A DNA stretch of 64,000 bases from G965207125 sp965207125 (GTDB lineage Bacteria > Pseudomonadota > Alphaproteobacteria > Puniceispirillales > UBA1172): the NCBI GenBank assembly GCA_965207125.1, contig OZ242263.1:1054001-1118000 (forward strand). Direction: 5' to 3'. The position numbers and the translations under genes are program-made. The notes below the pieces were generated by a model. That model did no database searches. It saw only the letters and a list, made by a program, of their open reading frames with translations, and had not been told where the DNA came from. How positions within the stretch are numbered: the first letter of the stretch is position 1; each line of letters starts with the position of its first letter. This document shows, piece by piece, positions 34,047-42,378 of this stretch.

Positions 34047-35251
34047 GAAGGATTCTGCATATTAATTTCGCTTTCAAGGGCTGAAACAAGATCATCGATC
34101 ATCACGTCCGTATGGAGAGGCCCCGGCGTCAACCGTAGCCTTTCACCACCTCGCGGCACAGTGGGGTAATTGATAGGCTGGACATAGATATGATGACGGC
34201 TAAGCAATTTCTCGCTGATCATGCGGCATAAATTGGCATCCCGTACCATCAGCGGCACGATATGCGAGGTGCCATGGAGGATATCAAATCCCGACTTGAT
34301 CAATCGTTGTTTGAGCGCCTTGACCTGCTTCGCTTGTGCGTGCCTCTCAGCATTGCTTTGCCGCAGATGCTTGATTGCGGCTAACGCTCCTCTTGCGAGC
34401 GGGGGCGGCAAAGCAGTGGTAAAAATAAAGCCTGGCGCATAGCTCCGCACCACATCGCAGACCAGGCCGGAGGCAGCGATATATCCTCCCATCACCCCGA
34501 ACGCTTTGCCAAGTGTACCTTGGATGATATCTATTTGATCGGAGACATTTTCCTGCTCGGCAATCCCGCCGCCGGTCGCCCCGTAAAGTCCGACTGCGTG
34601 AACTTCGTCTAAATAGGTCATGGCGTTATAGCGTTTGGCGAGAGCAACCATTTCAGCGACGGGGGCGATATCGCCATCCATCGAATACACCGATTCAAAA
34701 GCGATGATTTTTGGCCGCTCATACGTCTCGGCGCCCAGTAGGGTTTCAAGATGGTTGAGGTCATTATGCCTGAAAATAACCTTATCGACACCCGCTGAGG
34801 CAATTCCTCTGATCATCGAGGCGTGATTGCCTTGATCGGAAAAGATTTTTATGCCGCCAAAAATGCGGCTTAAAATCCCCAGCGTTGCTTCATTAGCAAC
34901 ATAACCGCTTGAAAAGACCAGTGCACGTTCTTTGCCGTGGAGCGCAGCAAGTTCACCTTCTAGCGCGACCAACGCATGGCTATTGCCTGAGATATTGCGC
35001 GTTCCGCCGGCGCCACCACCTTCTAGCTTTGCCGCATCAGCAATCGCGTCTGTGACCAGCTGCGATTGCCCCATGCCAAGATAATCATTAGAACACCAGA
35101 CCACCACCTCGACCAAGCCTTGAGGCGAGTGCCATCGAGCACGCGGATGCTCTCCTGCGCGTCTTTCTATTTCGGTAAAATGCCTGTATCGATTCTCATT
35201 TTTAACCCGACTGATAGCATCGCTAAGCGCAGCGGACGACCAAGACGTCAT
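34043..35251 (-). CDS. hemA: 5-aminolevulinate synthase (C4 pathway)
   Basis: The 402-residue PLP enzyme shows VWCSNDYLGMGQ (about residues 51-62), GGTRNISGNSHALV (about 78-91) and the PLP Lys in QGTLGKAFGVMGGY (about residue 245). It condenses glycine and succinyl-CoA to 5-aminolevulinate, the first step of heme and siroheme synthesis in alphaproteobacteria. It lies 18 bases after the polyamine permease gene and is coupled to acetoacetate-CoA ligase downstream. Succinyl-CoA from the mutase pathway is one of its substrates. Confidence 0.96.
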   Translation of the reverse strand: MTSWSSAALSDAISRVKNENRYRHFTEIERRAGEHPRARWHSPQGLVEVVVWCSNDYLGMGQSQLVTDAIADAAKLEGGGAGGTRNISGNSHALVALEGELAALHGKERALVFSSGYVANEATLGILSRIFGGIKIFSDQGNHASMIRGIASAGVDKVIFRHNDLNHLETLLGAETYERPKIIAFESVYSMDGDIAPVAEMVALAKRYNAMTYLDEVHAVGLYGATGGGIAEQENVSDQIDIIQGTLGKAFGVMGGYIAASGLVCDVVRSYAPGFIFTTALPPPLARGALAAIKHLRQSNAERHAQAKQVKALKQRLIKSGFDILHGTSHIVPLMVRDANLCRMISEKLLSRHHIYVQPINYPTVPRGGERLRLTPGPLHTDVMIDDLVSALESEINMQNPS

Positions 35252-35269
35252 CAGCGTTCTCCTCGTGGA

Positions 35270-36511
35270 TCAAGTTATAATGATGCCGCGCAATTTCTCA
35301 GAACGGCGACGTAATAGTTCAACTGCGGATAACAATAACACCGACAGAATAACAAGAATCGTCGCAACCGCGAGAATGGTGGGACTGATTTGCTCGCGGA
35401 TACCAGAAAACATCTGGCGTGGAATAGTACGCTGGGAAACATCAGCGAGTTGCAGAACCACCACGACTTCATCAAATGAGGTGATAAAAGCAAATAACGC
35501 GCCAGAGATTACTCCCGGCAGAATGAGTGGCATTTGGATTTTGAAAAAAGTCGTAATAGGTCCTGCGCCGCAATTTGCCGCCGAGCGGGTTAGGCTTTTA
35601 TCGAAACCGGCTAGGGTGGCGGTAACCGTGATAATGACGAAAGGCGTGCCAAGTACCGCATGGGCCAGAATAATTCCGATGTAGGTTTTGGCGATACTGA
35701 CCTGCGAGAAGAAAAAGAACATCCCTGATGCGGTGATAACCAGAGGAACCACCATCGGTGAGATCAGCAACGCCATAATACTGCGCCTGTAGGGCATTTC
35801 AGAACGCGCGAGCCCCACCGCTGCGACGGTGCCAAGGCTTGTTGATAAAATCGTTGCTAAAAACCCTATAAAAAGTGAGTTTTTGATAGACCTTATCCAT
35901 TGTGCGTTCTGCCACATATCCTGCCACCAACCTTGAATCGCGTTGGGAGCTGCCATGCCGTTGATCAAAATATCCTTATACCAGCGAAGTGAGAACGCCG
36001 AAGAATCAAGGGAGAGCATTCCTTGGGTAAAGCTAAAATACGGCTCCTGATTAAAAGACAGAGGGATCAGGATCAAGATCGGCGCGATCAGAAAAATAAA
36101 GATAGCCCCACAAATGACACGAAAGGAATAGAACCATAAAACCTCGCGCGATGAAGCGTAAGGAGGCAAAGGTAACCGATAATCTCCGCTATCAAGCCAA
36201 ATCGTCATCCGCCCCAAGATAAAGCCACAAAAACCCACGATCATGCCGTAGGCGAATGAGAATACTAATGTGCCAAGGACGAAAAACAGCGCCGCCATAC
36301 TAATCCCTGCGAGCAAGCGCGAGCGGGTCAGGTTTAGCGCAGCAAATCCCGCCAGTGCGGTGAGTGCTGCGGCGACTATGGCGTAAGGCAGAAGCAATGC
36401 GACATCGCCTTGCGCGCTAGCCAATCCGACAATGGCCGCGAGTCCAGCGGGAGTTCCCAGCGTCAAAGCTATAGGCGGCCGAGGCGGGATATATCGATAA
36501 GTTGCAGCCAT
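35270..36511 (-). CDS. potC: Polyamine-type ABC transporter permease (PotC-like), N-terminally extended
   Basis: The 413-residue membrane protein has a typical binding-protein-dependent permease domain in its C-terminal 290 residues, with the EAA-like loop RSAANCGAGPITTFFKIQMP (about residues 306-325). The first 120 residues form an additional set of about four hydrophobic segments not present in PotC proteins of usual length (about 260-280). Such long forms occur in related marine alphaproteobacteria. It works with the PotB-like partner and the PotA ATPase in import. Its ATG lies 5 bases after the potB-like stop. Confidence 0.85.
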   Translation of the reverse strand: MAATYRYIPPRPPIALTLGTPAGLAAIVGLASAQGDVALLLPYAIVAAALTALAGFAALNLTRSRLLAGISMAALFFVLGTLVFSFAYGMIVGFCGFILGRMTIWLDSGDYRLPLPPYASSREVLWFYSFRVICGAIFIFLIAPILILIPLSFNQEPYFSFTQGMLSLDSSAFSLRWYKDILINGMAAPNAIQGWWQDMWQNAQWIRSIKNSLFIGFLATILSTSLGTVAAVGLARSEMPYRRSIMALLISPMVVPLVITASGMFFFFSQVSIAKTYIGIILAHAVLGTPFVIITVTATLAGFDKSLTRSAANCGAGPITTFFKIQMPLILPGVISGALFAFITSFDEVVVVLQLADVSQRTIPRQMFSGIREQISPTILAVATILVILSVLLLSAVELLRRRSEKLRGIIIT

Positions 36512-36516
36512 TAACT

Positions 36517-37767
36517 CTATCCTAGTTTCATGTTATCTATACCGACAATGCGGTCATAGAGCCAAAAAAAGAACAATATAAAGACCATTAGGATAAAACC
36601 AAGAGCGGCGGCCATATTCCAGTTAAGCGAGCTGCGCATATGAAAATCGATGATATTTGAAATCATCTGCCCGTCCTGTCCACCGACCAAAGCCGGGGTA
36701 ATATAATAGCCAATGGCGAGAATAAAAACCAGCAACGACCCCGCACCTATCCCTGGTATCGATTGGGGAAAGTAGATTCGATGAAAAGCCATCCAGTTGG
36801 ATGCACCCATCGATTTGGCGGCGCGGACATAGGTGGGTGAAATGGTTTTCATCACCGAAAATAGCGGCAGAATCATAAACGGCAACAGGATATGGGTCAT
36901 AGCGATCAGCGTGCCAGTTTTATTATAGATCAGCGAGAATCGATCCTCATCGGTGGTAATACCGAAGGATACCAGCAGGTCATTAATCACCCCCTGCCCC
37001 TGCAACATAGCGATCCAAGCGGTGGTTCTGACCAGTAATGAGGTCCAGAATGGCATCAGCACGAGAATCAGCAAAAGATTAGAGGTTCTGATCGGCAAAT
37101 TTGCCATCATATAAGCGACTGGATACCCTAGAAATAAGCAGGCGATGGTAACAATAAGGGAAATTTCGAGAGTTCTTACAAACAACTTGACATAAATCCG
37201 CCTAAGCGCATCTTGCGCCTCGAGTTTGCCGTCAACGGTGATCTGCATATCCATAGCGTTAGCAAGATACCCAAAAGTGAATGTTTTTGATGAAAGTTTA
37301 ATTGCTTGCCATATTTCAATATCAGCCCATTTGTCATTTTTATCGATGAGTGCTTCGAGATAAGGTTTTTCGAACTTTGCCACGCTTCTCGCAGTCGATT
37401 TTAAAAGCGATCGGGCCCCCGAAACCTCACGATTGACACGGGTTGCAACTCTGCCCACGGTTCTGTCTTTGCGCACAACGATCAGATCGAGTACCAAAGC
37501 TTCAGCCATCGCTTCGGTTGGCGTAGTGTTTCCATCCCATTGCTTGAACGCTTCGGTCGACAGAGGCATCAGACTCGCATATCGGTCATCATAAACGGCT
37601 GCGGACAGCATCGACAAAATGGGAATGATAAATGCGACGAAAACAAAAGCGAGTAACGGCAAAACCAGCCCAAAAGCTCGAAGCCTAGTTCGAAAAATTG
37701 CCCTTGCGAGTTTCTTTCTCAAAGGCGTACCGTCAGCGGCAAGAATAGGCTGCGTTGTGTCGATCAT
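36517..37767 (-). CDS. potB: Polyamine-type ABC transporter permease (PotB-like) with long periplasmic loop
   Basis: The 416-residue protein has a membrane anchor at about residues 34-56, then a long charged stretch of about 140 residues (to about 195). This places a large soluble loop on the outer face before the five-helix permease domain. The permease signature is seen as RAAKSMGASNWMAFHRIYFP (about 316-335). Standard PotB is about 280-300 residues, so the extra loop is notable. Expression is separated from the binding-protein gene by a hairpin terminator at 37779-37817. Confidence 0.85.
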   Translation of the reverse strand: MIDTTQPILAADGTPLRKKLARAIFRTRLRAFGLVLPLLAFVFVAFIIPILSMLSAAVYDDRYASLMPLSTEAFKQWDGNTTPTEAMAEALVLDLIVVRKDRTVGRVATRVNREVSGARSLLKSTARSVAKFEKPYLEALIDKNDKWADIEIWQAIKLSSKTFTFGYLANAMDMQITVDGKLEAQDALRRIYVKLFVRTLEISLIVTIACLFLGYPVAYMMANLPIRTSNLLLILVLMPFWTSLLVRTTAWIAMLQGQGVINDLLVSFGITTDEDRFSLIYNKTGTLIAMTHILLPFMILPLFSVMKTISPTYVRAAKSMGASNWMAFHRIYFPQSIPGIGAGSLLVFILAIGYYITPALVGGQDGQMISNIIDFHMRSSLNWNMAAALGFILMVFILFFFWLYDRIVGIDNMKLG

Positions 37768-37778
37768 CTGCTCATTAG

Positions 37779-37817
37779 AAAAAAAAGGAGGTGGGGAGGC
37801 TCAAAGCCTCCTCACCC
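37779..37817 (-). terminator. Intercistronic hairpin terminator/attenuator between potD and potB
   Basis: On the minus strand GGTGAGGAGGCT and AGCCTCCCCACC form a 12-pair stem with one mismatch and a 3-base loop (TTG), followed by TCC and eight T. It lies 11 bases after the potD stop. It can reduce read-through so that the binding protein is made in excess over the permeases, a common design in ABC importers. Confidence 0.85.
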
Positions 37818-37828
37818 CTTTATTGACA

Positions 37829-38920
37829 TTAACCGGCTAGCCAAGCGTTGAAACGTTCATTCATCTCATCTTGGTTATCCGCCCACCATTCAAAATTGTT
37901 CTGAACGGCAGTTTTGAAGTTCTCTGGCGAAGTTGGCATATGAGGGGCCATCGCCAAAGTCGGCTTGTTATGATACGAACCAATCAACGGCACTGATGAT
38001 TTACGCGCCGGACCATATGAGATCCAAGACGCCTGATCAGCAAGCGGTTGAGTGCTGGTTGAAAAAGCAATAAAATCGAGGGCGAGTTCTTTGTTTTTCG
38101 CGCCCTTGGGAACAATCCACAGATCCATATCAAAGACCTGACCATCCCAAACAATCTCAAAAGGCTTGTCTTCAGCCGCGACCGCACCAAAAATCCTGCC
38201 GTTATAGGCCGTGGTCATAGCAACCTCACCATCAGCAAGAAGCTGTGGTGCTTGTGCGCCTGCTTCCCACCAAACCACATTATCCTTGATGGTATCGAGT
38301 TTAGCAAAAGCCCTATCTAAACCAGCCGGCGTTGACAACACGTCATAAATATCGCCCGGTGCGACACCATCGGCGGCCAAGGCCAGTTCAAGATTCGCTT
38401 TGGGTGATTTTCTCATACCGCGTTTGCCAGGGAATTTTTCGATATCGAAAAAATCCGCAACGACTTTCGGCCCGTTAGGCATCACGCTCCGGTCATACGC
38501 AAAAATCGTCGACCAGACGATATTCGCGATCGCACATTCGTGGATTGTGCCTTTGATAAAATCATCAGTAGCCGGCGTCCCATCAGGGGCATTCGGTAAG
38601 ATAGAAGTGTTGATAGGCTCAGCGAGTCCTTCATCACAGGCACGCACTGCATCGGATAACTCGACATCGACCACGTCCCAAGTGACATTTCCCGCATCCA
38701 CTTGCGATTTAATCTCGGCGATGCCTCCGTTGTAATCCTCTGAGAGAATATTAACGCCAGTTTTAGCCGTCCATGGTTTGTGGTAAGCTTCCACCTGAGA
38801 TTTGGTGTAAGCGCCTCCCCACGATACGACCGTGAGACTTTCGGCGAGGGCTACTCCGCCGACAGCAATAGTGATTGCCGTCGCTGCTAGTGTTGTCGCC
38901 ATTGTTTTTCTAAAAATCAT
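37829..38920 (-). CDS. potD: Periplasmic solute-binding protein of a polyamine-type ABC transporter (PotD-like)
   Basis: The 363-residue protein begins with a clear signal peptide (residues 1-26, AITIAVGGVALAES with the cleavage site after ALA). The mature start LTVVSWGGAYTKSQVEAYHK is typical of PotD/PotF-class binding proteins. A good ribosome binding site (GGAGGAACAG) precedes the ATG. Polyamines, or other small cationic nitrogen compounds, are the expected ligands. The exact ligand cannot be told from sequence. The arginase-like and M24-fold genes in the same run suggest a guanidino or amide compound. Confidence 0.88.
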   Translation of the reverse strand: MIFRKTMATTLAATAITIAVGGVALAESLTVVSWGGAYTKSQVEAYHKPWTAKTGVNILSEDYNGGIAEIKSQVDAGNVTWDVVDVELSDAVRACDEGLAEPINTSILPNAPDGTPATDDFIKGTIHECAIANIVWSTIFAYDRSVMPNGPKVVADFFDIEKFPGKRGMRKSPKANLELALAADGVAPGDIYDVLSTPAGLDRAFAKLDTIKDNVVWWEAGAQAPQLLADGEVAMTTAYNGRIFGAVAAEDKPFEIVWDGQVFDMDLWIVPKGAKNKELALDFIAFSTSTQPLADQASWISYGPARKSSVPLIGSYHNKPTLAMAPHMPTSPENFKTAVQNNFEWWADNQDEMNERFNAWLAG

Positions 38921-38983
38921 CTGTTCCTCCAGTTTGATTATGAATAGAATGACTGCCTGATGGCAATCCTATTACTCGCTCTA

Positions 38984-40075
38984 TTATTCACTAGAATCGA
39001 GAGCGCAGCAATCCCCCATGTGCCAGTTGACAAATCCGTCAGAGCCCGGCTTTAAAACCTCAGCGTTACCGTCATTGGGGATTCTGGCAATAAATGCACT
39101 ATTCCCAGCGACGGTAGCACGACAGCGAATATGATCGCCATGATAAATCAGTTCTTCCACCCGTCCAGGCAAATTGATTCTGTCCTTATTAGGTTTAACA
39201 CAAAACGTAACTCGCTCCGGTCTCACGGAAAGCGTAGTTTTGTCACCTTTAGCAAGATTGGGAAAAGCTGGTATAGCTTCAATCACGTTGCCTTGATCTA
39301 TTTCGACATCGATCTTGTCTTTGTTAACGTGCTTCACCGTACCGATGAGCACGTTATTTTCACCGATAAATTGAGCGACAAAAGCGTTTTCAGGTTTTTC
39401 ATAGAGCTGCACTGGGTCAGCAAGCTGCTGAATAATCCCGTCATTAAAAACGGCGATTCGGTTAGACATGGTCAACGCCTCGCCCTGATCATGGGTGACA
39501 TAGACCACCGTCACACCGAGTGATTCGTGAATATGTTTAATTTCATACTGCATATGCTCGCGCAGCTGTTTATCTAACGCGCCCAGCGGTTCGTCCATCA
39601 GCACGAGTTCGGGTTCAAAGACCAGTGCACGGGCCAGTGCGATTCGCTGCTGTTGTCCACCTGAAAGCTGTGCGGGTTTTCTGTCGCCAAATTCAGCCAT
39701 CTGCACCATATCGAGGGCGCGAGTGACTTTTTTAGTAATTTCAGCTTTGCCGATCTTGCGCACTTTAAGCGGAAAAGTCAGATTCTCACTGATGGTCATA
39801 TGAGGAAAAAGGGCATAGTTCTGAAACACCATGCCTATGCCACGGCGATGGGGGGGGATATTATTGATCGGCTTACCATCGAGCAGAATATTACCATGCG
39901 TCGCAGTCTCAAAACCCGCCAACATCATGAGGCAGGTCGTTTTTCCTGACCCTGAAGGACCAAGCATAGTGACGAATTCACCCTTGTAAATGTCGAGATT
40001 CAGGTCTTTGACAACGAGGGTCTCGCCATCATAGCTCTTCTGAACATTCTCATAACGAACAAAAGGGGTTTCCAT
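38984..40075 (-). CDS. potA: ATPase of a polyamine-type ABC transporter (PotA-like)
   Basis: The 363-residue protein has Walker A GPSGSGKTT (residues 39-47), the ABC signature LSGGQQQRIALARAL (about 137-151), Walker B LVLMDEPLGALD (about 157-168) and a C-terminal TOBE-like regulatory domain from about residue 240. It powers the PotBC permease. It is followed by potD after 63 bases and preceded by the M24-fold gene, so one polycistronic run is likely. Confidence 0.93.
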   Translation of the reverse strand: METPFVRYENVQKSYDGETLVVKDLNLDIYKGEFVTMLGPSGSGKTTCLMMLAGFETATHGNILLDGKPINNIPPHRRGIGMVFQNYALFPHMTISENLTFPLKVRKIGKAEITKKVTRALDMVQMAEFGDRKPAQLSGGQQQRIALARALVFEPELVLMDEPLGALDKQLREHMQYEIKHIHESLGVTVVYVTHDQGEALTMSNRIAVFNDGIIQQLADPVQLYEKPENAFVAQFIGENNVLIGTVKHVNKDKIDVEIDQGNVIEAIPAFPNLAKGDKTTLSVRPERVTFCVKPNKDRINLPGRVEELIYHGDHIRCRATVAGNSAFIARIPNDGNAEVLKPGSDGFVNWHMGDCCALDSSE

Positions 40076-40179
40076 CGCCTCTCAATCTGTATCGTTGCAC
40101 GATCGTCTCTGTCTCTAGAACAGCGACTAACGCAAAAGACCAAATTATGAAGTAAAAAGCAAGTTTTTTCGTAAAACAG

Positions 40180-41331
40180 CTATCCGATGACGAGATCAGA
40201 GGATAATTTGCCAAGCCTTTCATTACCATCGGCGGTGACCAAATAGGTTTCGCCGAGATTCATGGCCACGCCATTCTCGCTATCCATGAGAATCATATGA
40301 AGGAAAAAGATCATGCCTCCACCAAGAATAACGGGATTGCCTGAAAAGAACATCGGCCAATCCATCCAGTTAGGCGAGAATGTCCCGCCAAGCGAATAGC
40401 CACAGGCATTCATCCGCGCATGATTAAACCCGTGTTCATCCATAACTCTTGCGTGGGCGTCAAAGACCCCGCCAACTGTTTTGCCCGGCTTGAGTGCCTC
40501 GGAGCAGGCGGCGAGCGCAGCAACGCAAGCTGTATGCATTTTAATATGGGCGGGATGAGGTTTGCCGATTGGGATCGTCCGCATCATCGCCGAATGATAA
40601 TGTCTGTAGGTAGCCGCCCATTCCAACGTCAGCTGGTCCACATCGCTCAAGGCCCGCCGTCCTGTAAAATAACGACAAAGTAAAGCGTTTTCGCCTGAAC
40701 CGATAATAGATTCACAAGCAGGATAATCACCACCGCCCTTGAAAATCTCACCCTGCATCGCCGCCAGAATATGCCCTTCATCGGCGCCTGGATGGGCAAG
40801 CTCAATCGCGGCCTCAAGCGCGTTATCCGCGAGTTCGGCCGCGCGTCTTGCATAGACAATCTCTTCATCTGATTTAACCAACCGCAAACGCGAGATAAGT
40901 TCAGATGCATCAACCAGTGCGGCAAAGCCATCGAGGGTCTCATTCAATCTCATCGCTGAACGACCGGTCATGCCGTAAGACTCATATTCAACACCGAGGC
41001 GCGCGCCCTTCAGCCCCATTTCCTCAATGAGATCCCGAAGATCGTGATGCGGATACGCATCTTGCCTATCAACCCAAACGCGAATATCGCGGATGTTAGA
41101 GGTGTTTTGCGCCTGCCGCAAATCAGGGGCCCGGGTGATCAGCTTAGTTTCGCCATCAGCGGTGACCACGAGGCATTGGAAAAAGACGTAGCCGAAAGAG
41201 TCATACCCTGTCAGCCAATACATGCTTTCCTGCCGGAACAGCAGCATCCCGTCTAATTTGGCTTCGCGCATCGTAGCAACCAGAGCCTCGCGGCGCCGGG
41301 TGAATTCTTGAGTTGAGAAATGAAGAGCCAT
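40180..41331 (-). CDS. M24-fold (creatinase/prolidase superfamily) protein with most metal ligands replaced
   Basis: The 383-residue protein has the creatinase-type N-terminal domain (residues 1-155) and a pita-bread catalytic domain. The usual five metal ligands (Asp, Asp, His, Glu, Glu) are mostly absent. The first two positions read Glu237 and His246 in LEWAATYRHYHSAMMRT, the His site reads ACGYSLG (Cys310), the first Glu site reads IFFLHM (His345), and only Glu361 (GETYLVT) remains. This pattern, with YHSAMMRTIPIGKP, resembles the DoeA/EutD ectoine-hydrolase group, which I recall as metal-independent, more than Xaa-Pro peptidases. It lies between the arginase-like gene and potA, so it likely acts on the imported compound. 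Confidence 0.72.
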   Translation of the reverse strand: MALHFSTQEFTRRREALVATMREAKLDGMLLFRQESMYWLTGYDSFGYVFFQCLVVTADGETKLITRAPDLRQAQNTSNIRDIRVWVDRQDAYPHHDLRDLIEEMGLKGARLGVEYESYGMTGRSAMRLNETLDGFAALVDASELISRLRLVKSDEEIVYARRAAELADNALEAAIELAHPGADEGHILAAMQGEIFKGGGDYPACESIIGSGENALLCRYFTGRRALSDVDQLTLEWAATYRHYHSAMMRTIPIGKPHPAHIKMHTACVAALAACSEALKPGKTVGGVFDAHARVMDEHGFNHARMNACGYSLGGTFSPNWMDWPMFFSGNPVILGGGMIFFLHMILMDSENGVAMNLGETYLVTADGNERLGKLSSDLVIG

Positions 41332-41348
41332 AGTAATACCTACCTTTG

Positions 41349-42308
41349 CTATTGTCCGTGATAAAGAACGCGCCCGATGGTGTTGAGTAACAGCTGGGCC
41401 GCCAGAGTGGTTGTTTGTCCCGCCGGGTCATAATCAGGGGCCACTTCAACCAGATCTATACCGACAACGCTATTGCGGCGTGCAAGCCCATCCATCAGCG
41501 AAAGCACTTCGTAATAGATGAATCCGCCATGGCTTGGCGTTCCAGTGCCAGGGGCGATCGAGGGATCAAACCCATCAATATCGATGGTGATATAGATGCG
41601 TGCACCCTTAGGAATAAGATCAAGAACGGAATCCACGCCCATTTGCCTGAATTGCCGCACCGAGATAATGTCAGAGCCCATCGCTCTGGCGTCATCATAA
41701 CCCTCCTTGGCGGTTGAGGATACGTTGCGAATTCCGATCTGTGTGAGTCCGGTAACCCATGGCTTTTCAGCAGCACGGCGCATAGGATTTCCATGCCCTG
41801 TGGTAACGCCGTGCCGGCTATCGACAAAATCAAGATGCGCGTCCACTTGCACCAGATGAAATGGTTTTTGATCGCTGAAAGCATTAACACAAGGAATATT
41901 AATCGAATGATCACCGCCGAGGATAACCGGCATCGCACCAGCGTTCAGTATAGCACGGACGCCTTTTTCGATATTGGCGTGACTTTGGGCGGTGTCGGTG
42001 TGGATAATATCAGCATCCCCAATATCAACGATTCGCGTGGTTGAACTATCGAGATAGGTAATATCATCCTCATGGTCGTAAGCCCCGCCATGCCCGAAGG
42101 AAAACAATGTAGAGGCCTCGCGGATACCCCTAGGGCCAAATCGCGCGCCCGCCCGAAACTGGGTACCAGAATCAAACGGTGCACCTAAAATGGCTACATC
42201 AGCATCGATAGCATCCCAATTTTCAACATAAGGACATTTGCCAAAAGAGCAAAGACCAACAAATGGTAGATTAAGACGCCCTGAGGCATAACCATGGTTC
42301 GCCATCAT
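41349..42308 (-). CDS. Arginase/agmatinase-family ureohydrolase
   Basis: The 319-residue protein has all six manganese ligands in place: GGDHS with His134, DAHLD with Asp156, His158 and Asp160, and TIDIDGFDPSIAPGTGTP with Asp243 and Asp245. The length and the text GTGTPSHGG fit the agmatinase-like branch (agmatinase, guanidinobutyrase, guanidinopropionase). It hydrolyses a guanidino compound to urea and an amine. The substrate may be the solute taken up by the neighbouring Pot-type transporter. It is the first gene of that run. An ATG at 42305 is an equally good start. Confidence 0.88.
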   Translation of the reverse strand: MMANHGYASGRLNLPFVGLCSFGKCPYVENWDAIDADVAILGAPFDSGTQFRAGARFGPRGIREASTLFSFGHGGAYDHEDDITYLDSSTTRIVDIGDADIIHTDTAQSHANIEKGVRAILNAGAMPVILGGDHSINIPCVNAFSDQKPFHLVQVDAHLDFVDSRHGVTTGHGNPMRRAAEKPWVTGLTQIGIRNVSSTAKEGYDDARAMGSDIISVRQFRQMGVDSVLDLIPKGARIYITIDIDGFDPSIAPGTGTPSHGGFIYYEVLSLMDGLARRNSVVGIDLVEVAPDYDPAGQTTTLAAQLLLNTIGRVLYHGQ

Positions 42309-42378
42309 CCCTCCCCATCACGGGTTTTACTCATCCTTAGGTAAGGTGCGCTGTTCCTTATCAAAAGGCAAGCCAGAA

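Noticed and set aside
40180..41331. DMSP lyase DddP (also an M24-fold protein)
   Set aside because: DddP needs its full set of iron ligands and is longer. Here most metal ligands are replaced and the length is 383 residues.
40180..41331. Creatinase proper
   Set aside because: The creatinase catalytic His context (GAHNP-type) is not visible at the expected place; the text is closer to the ectoine hydrolase group.
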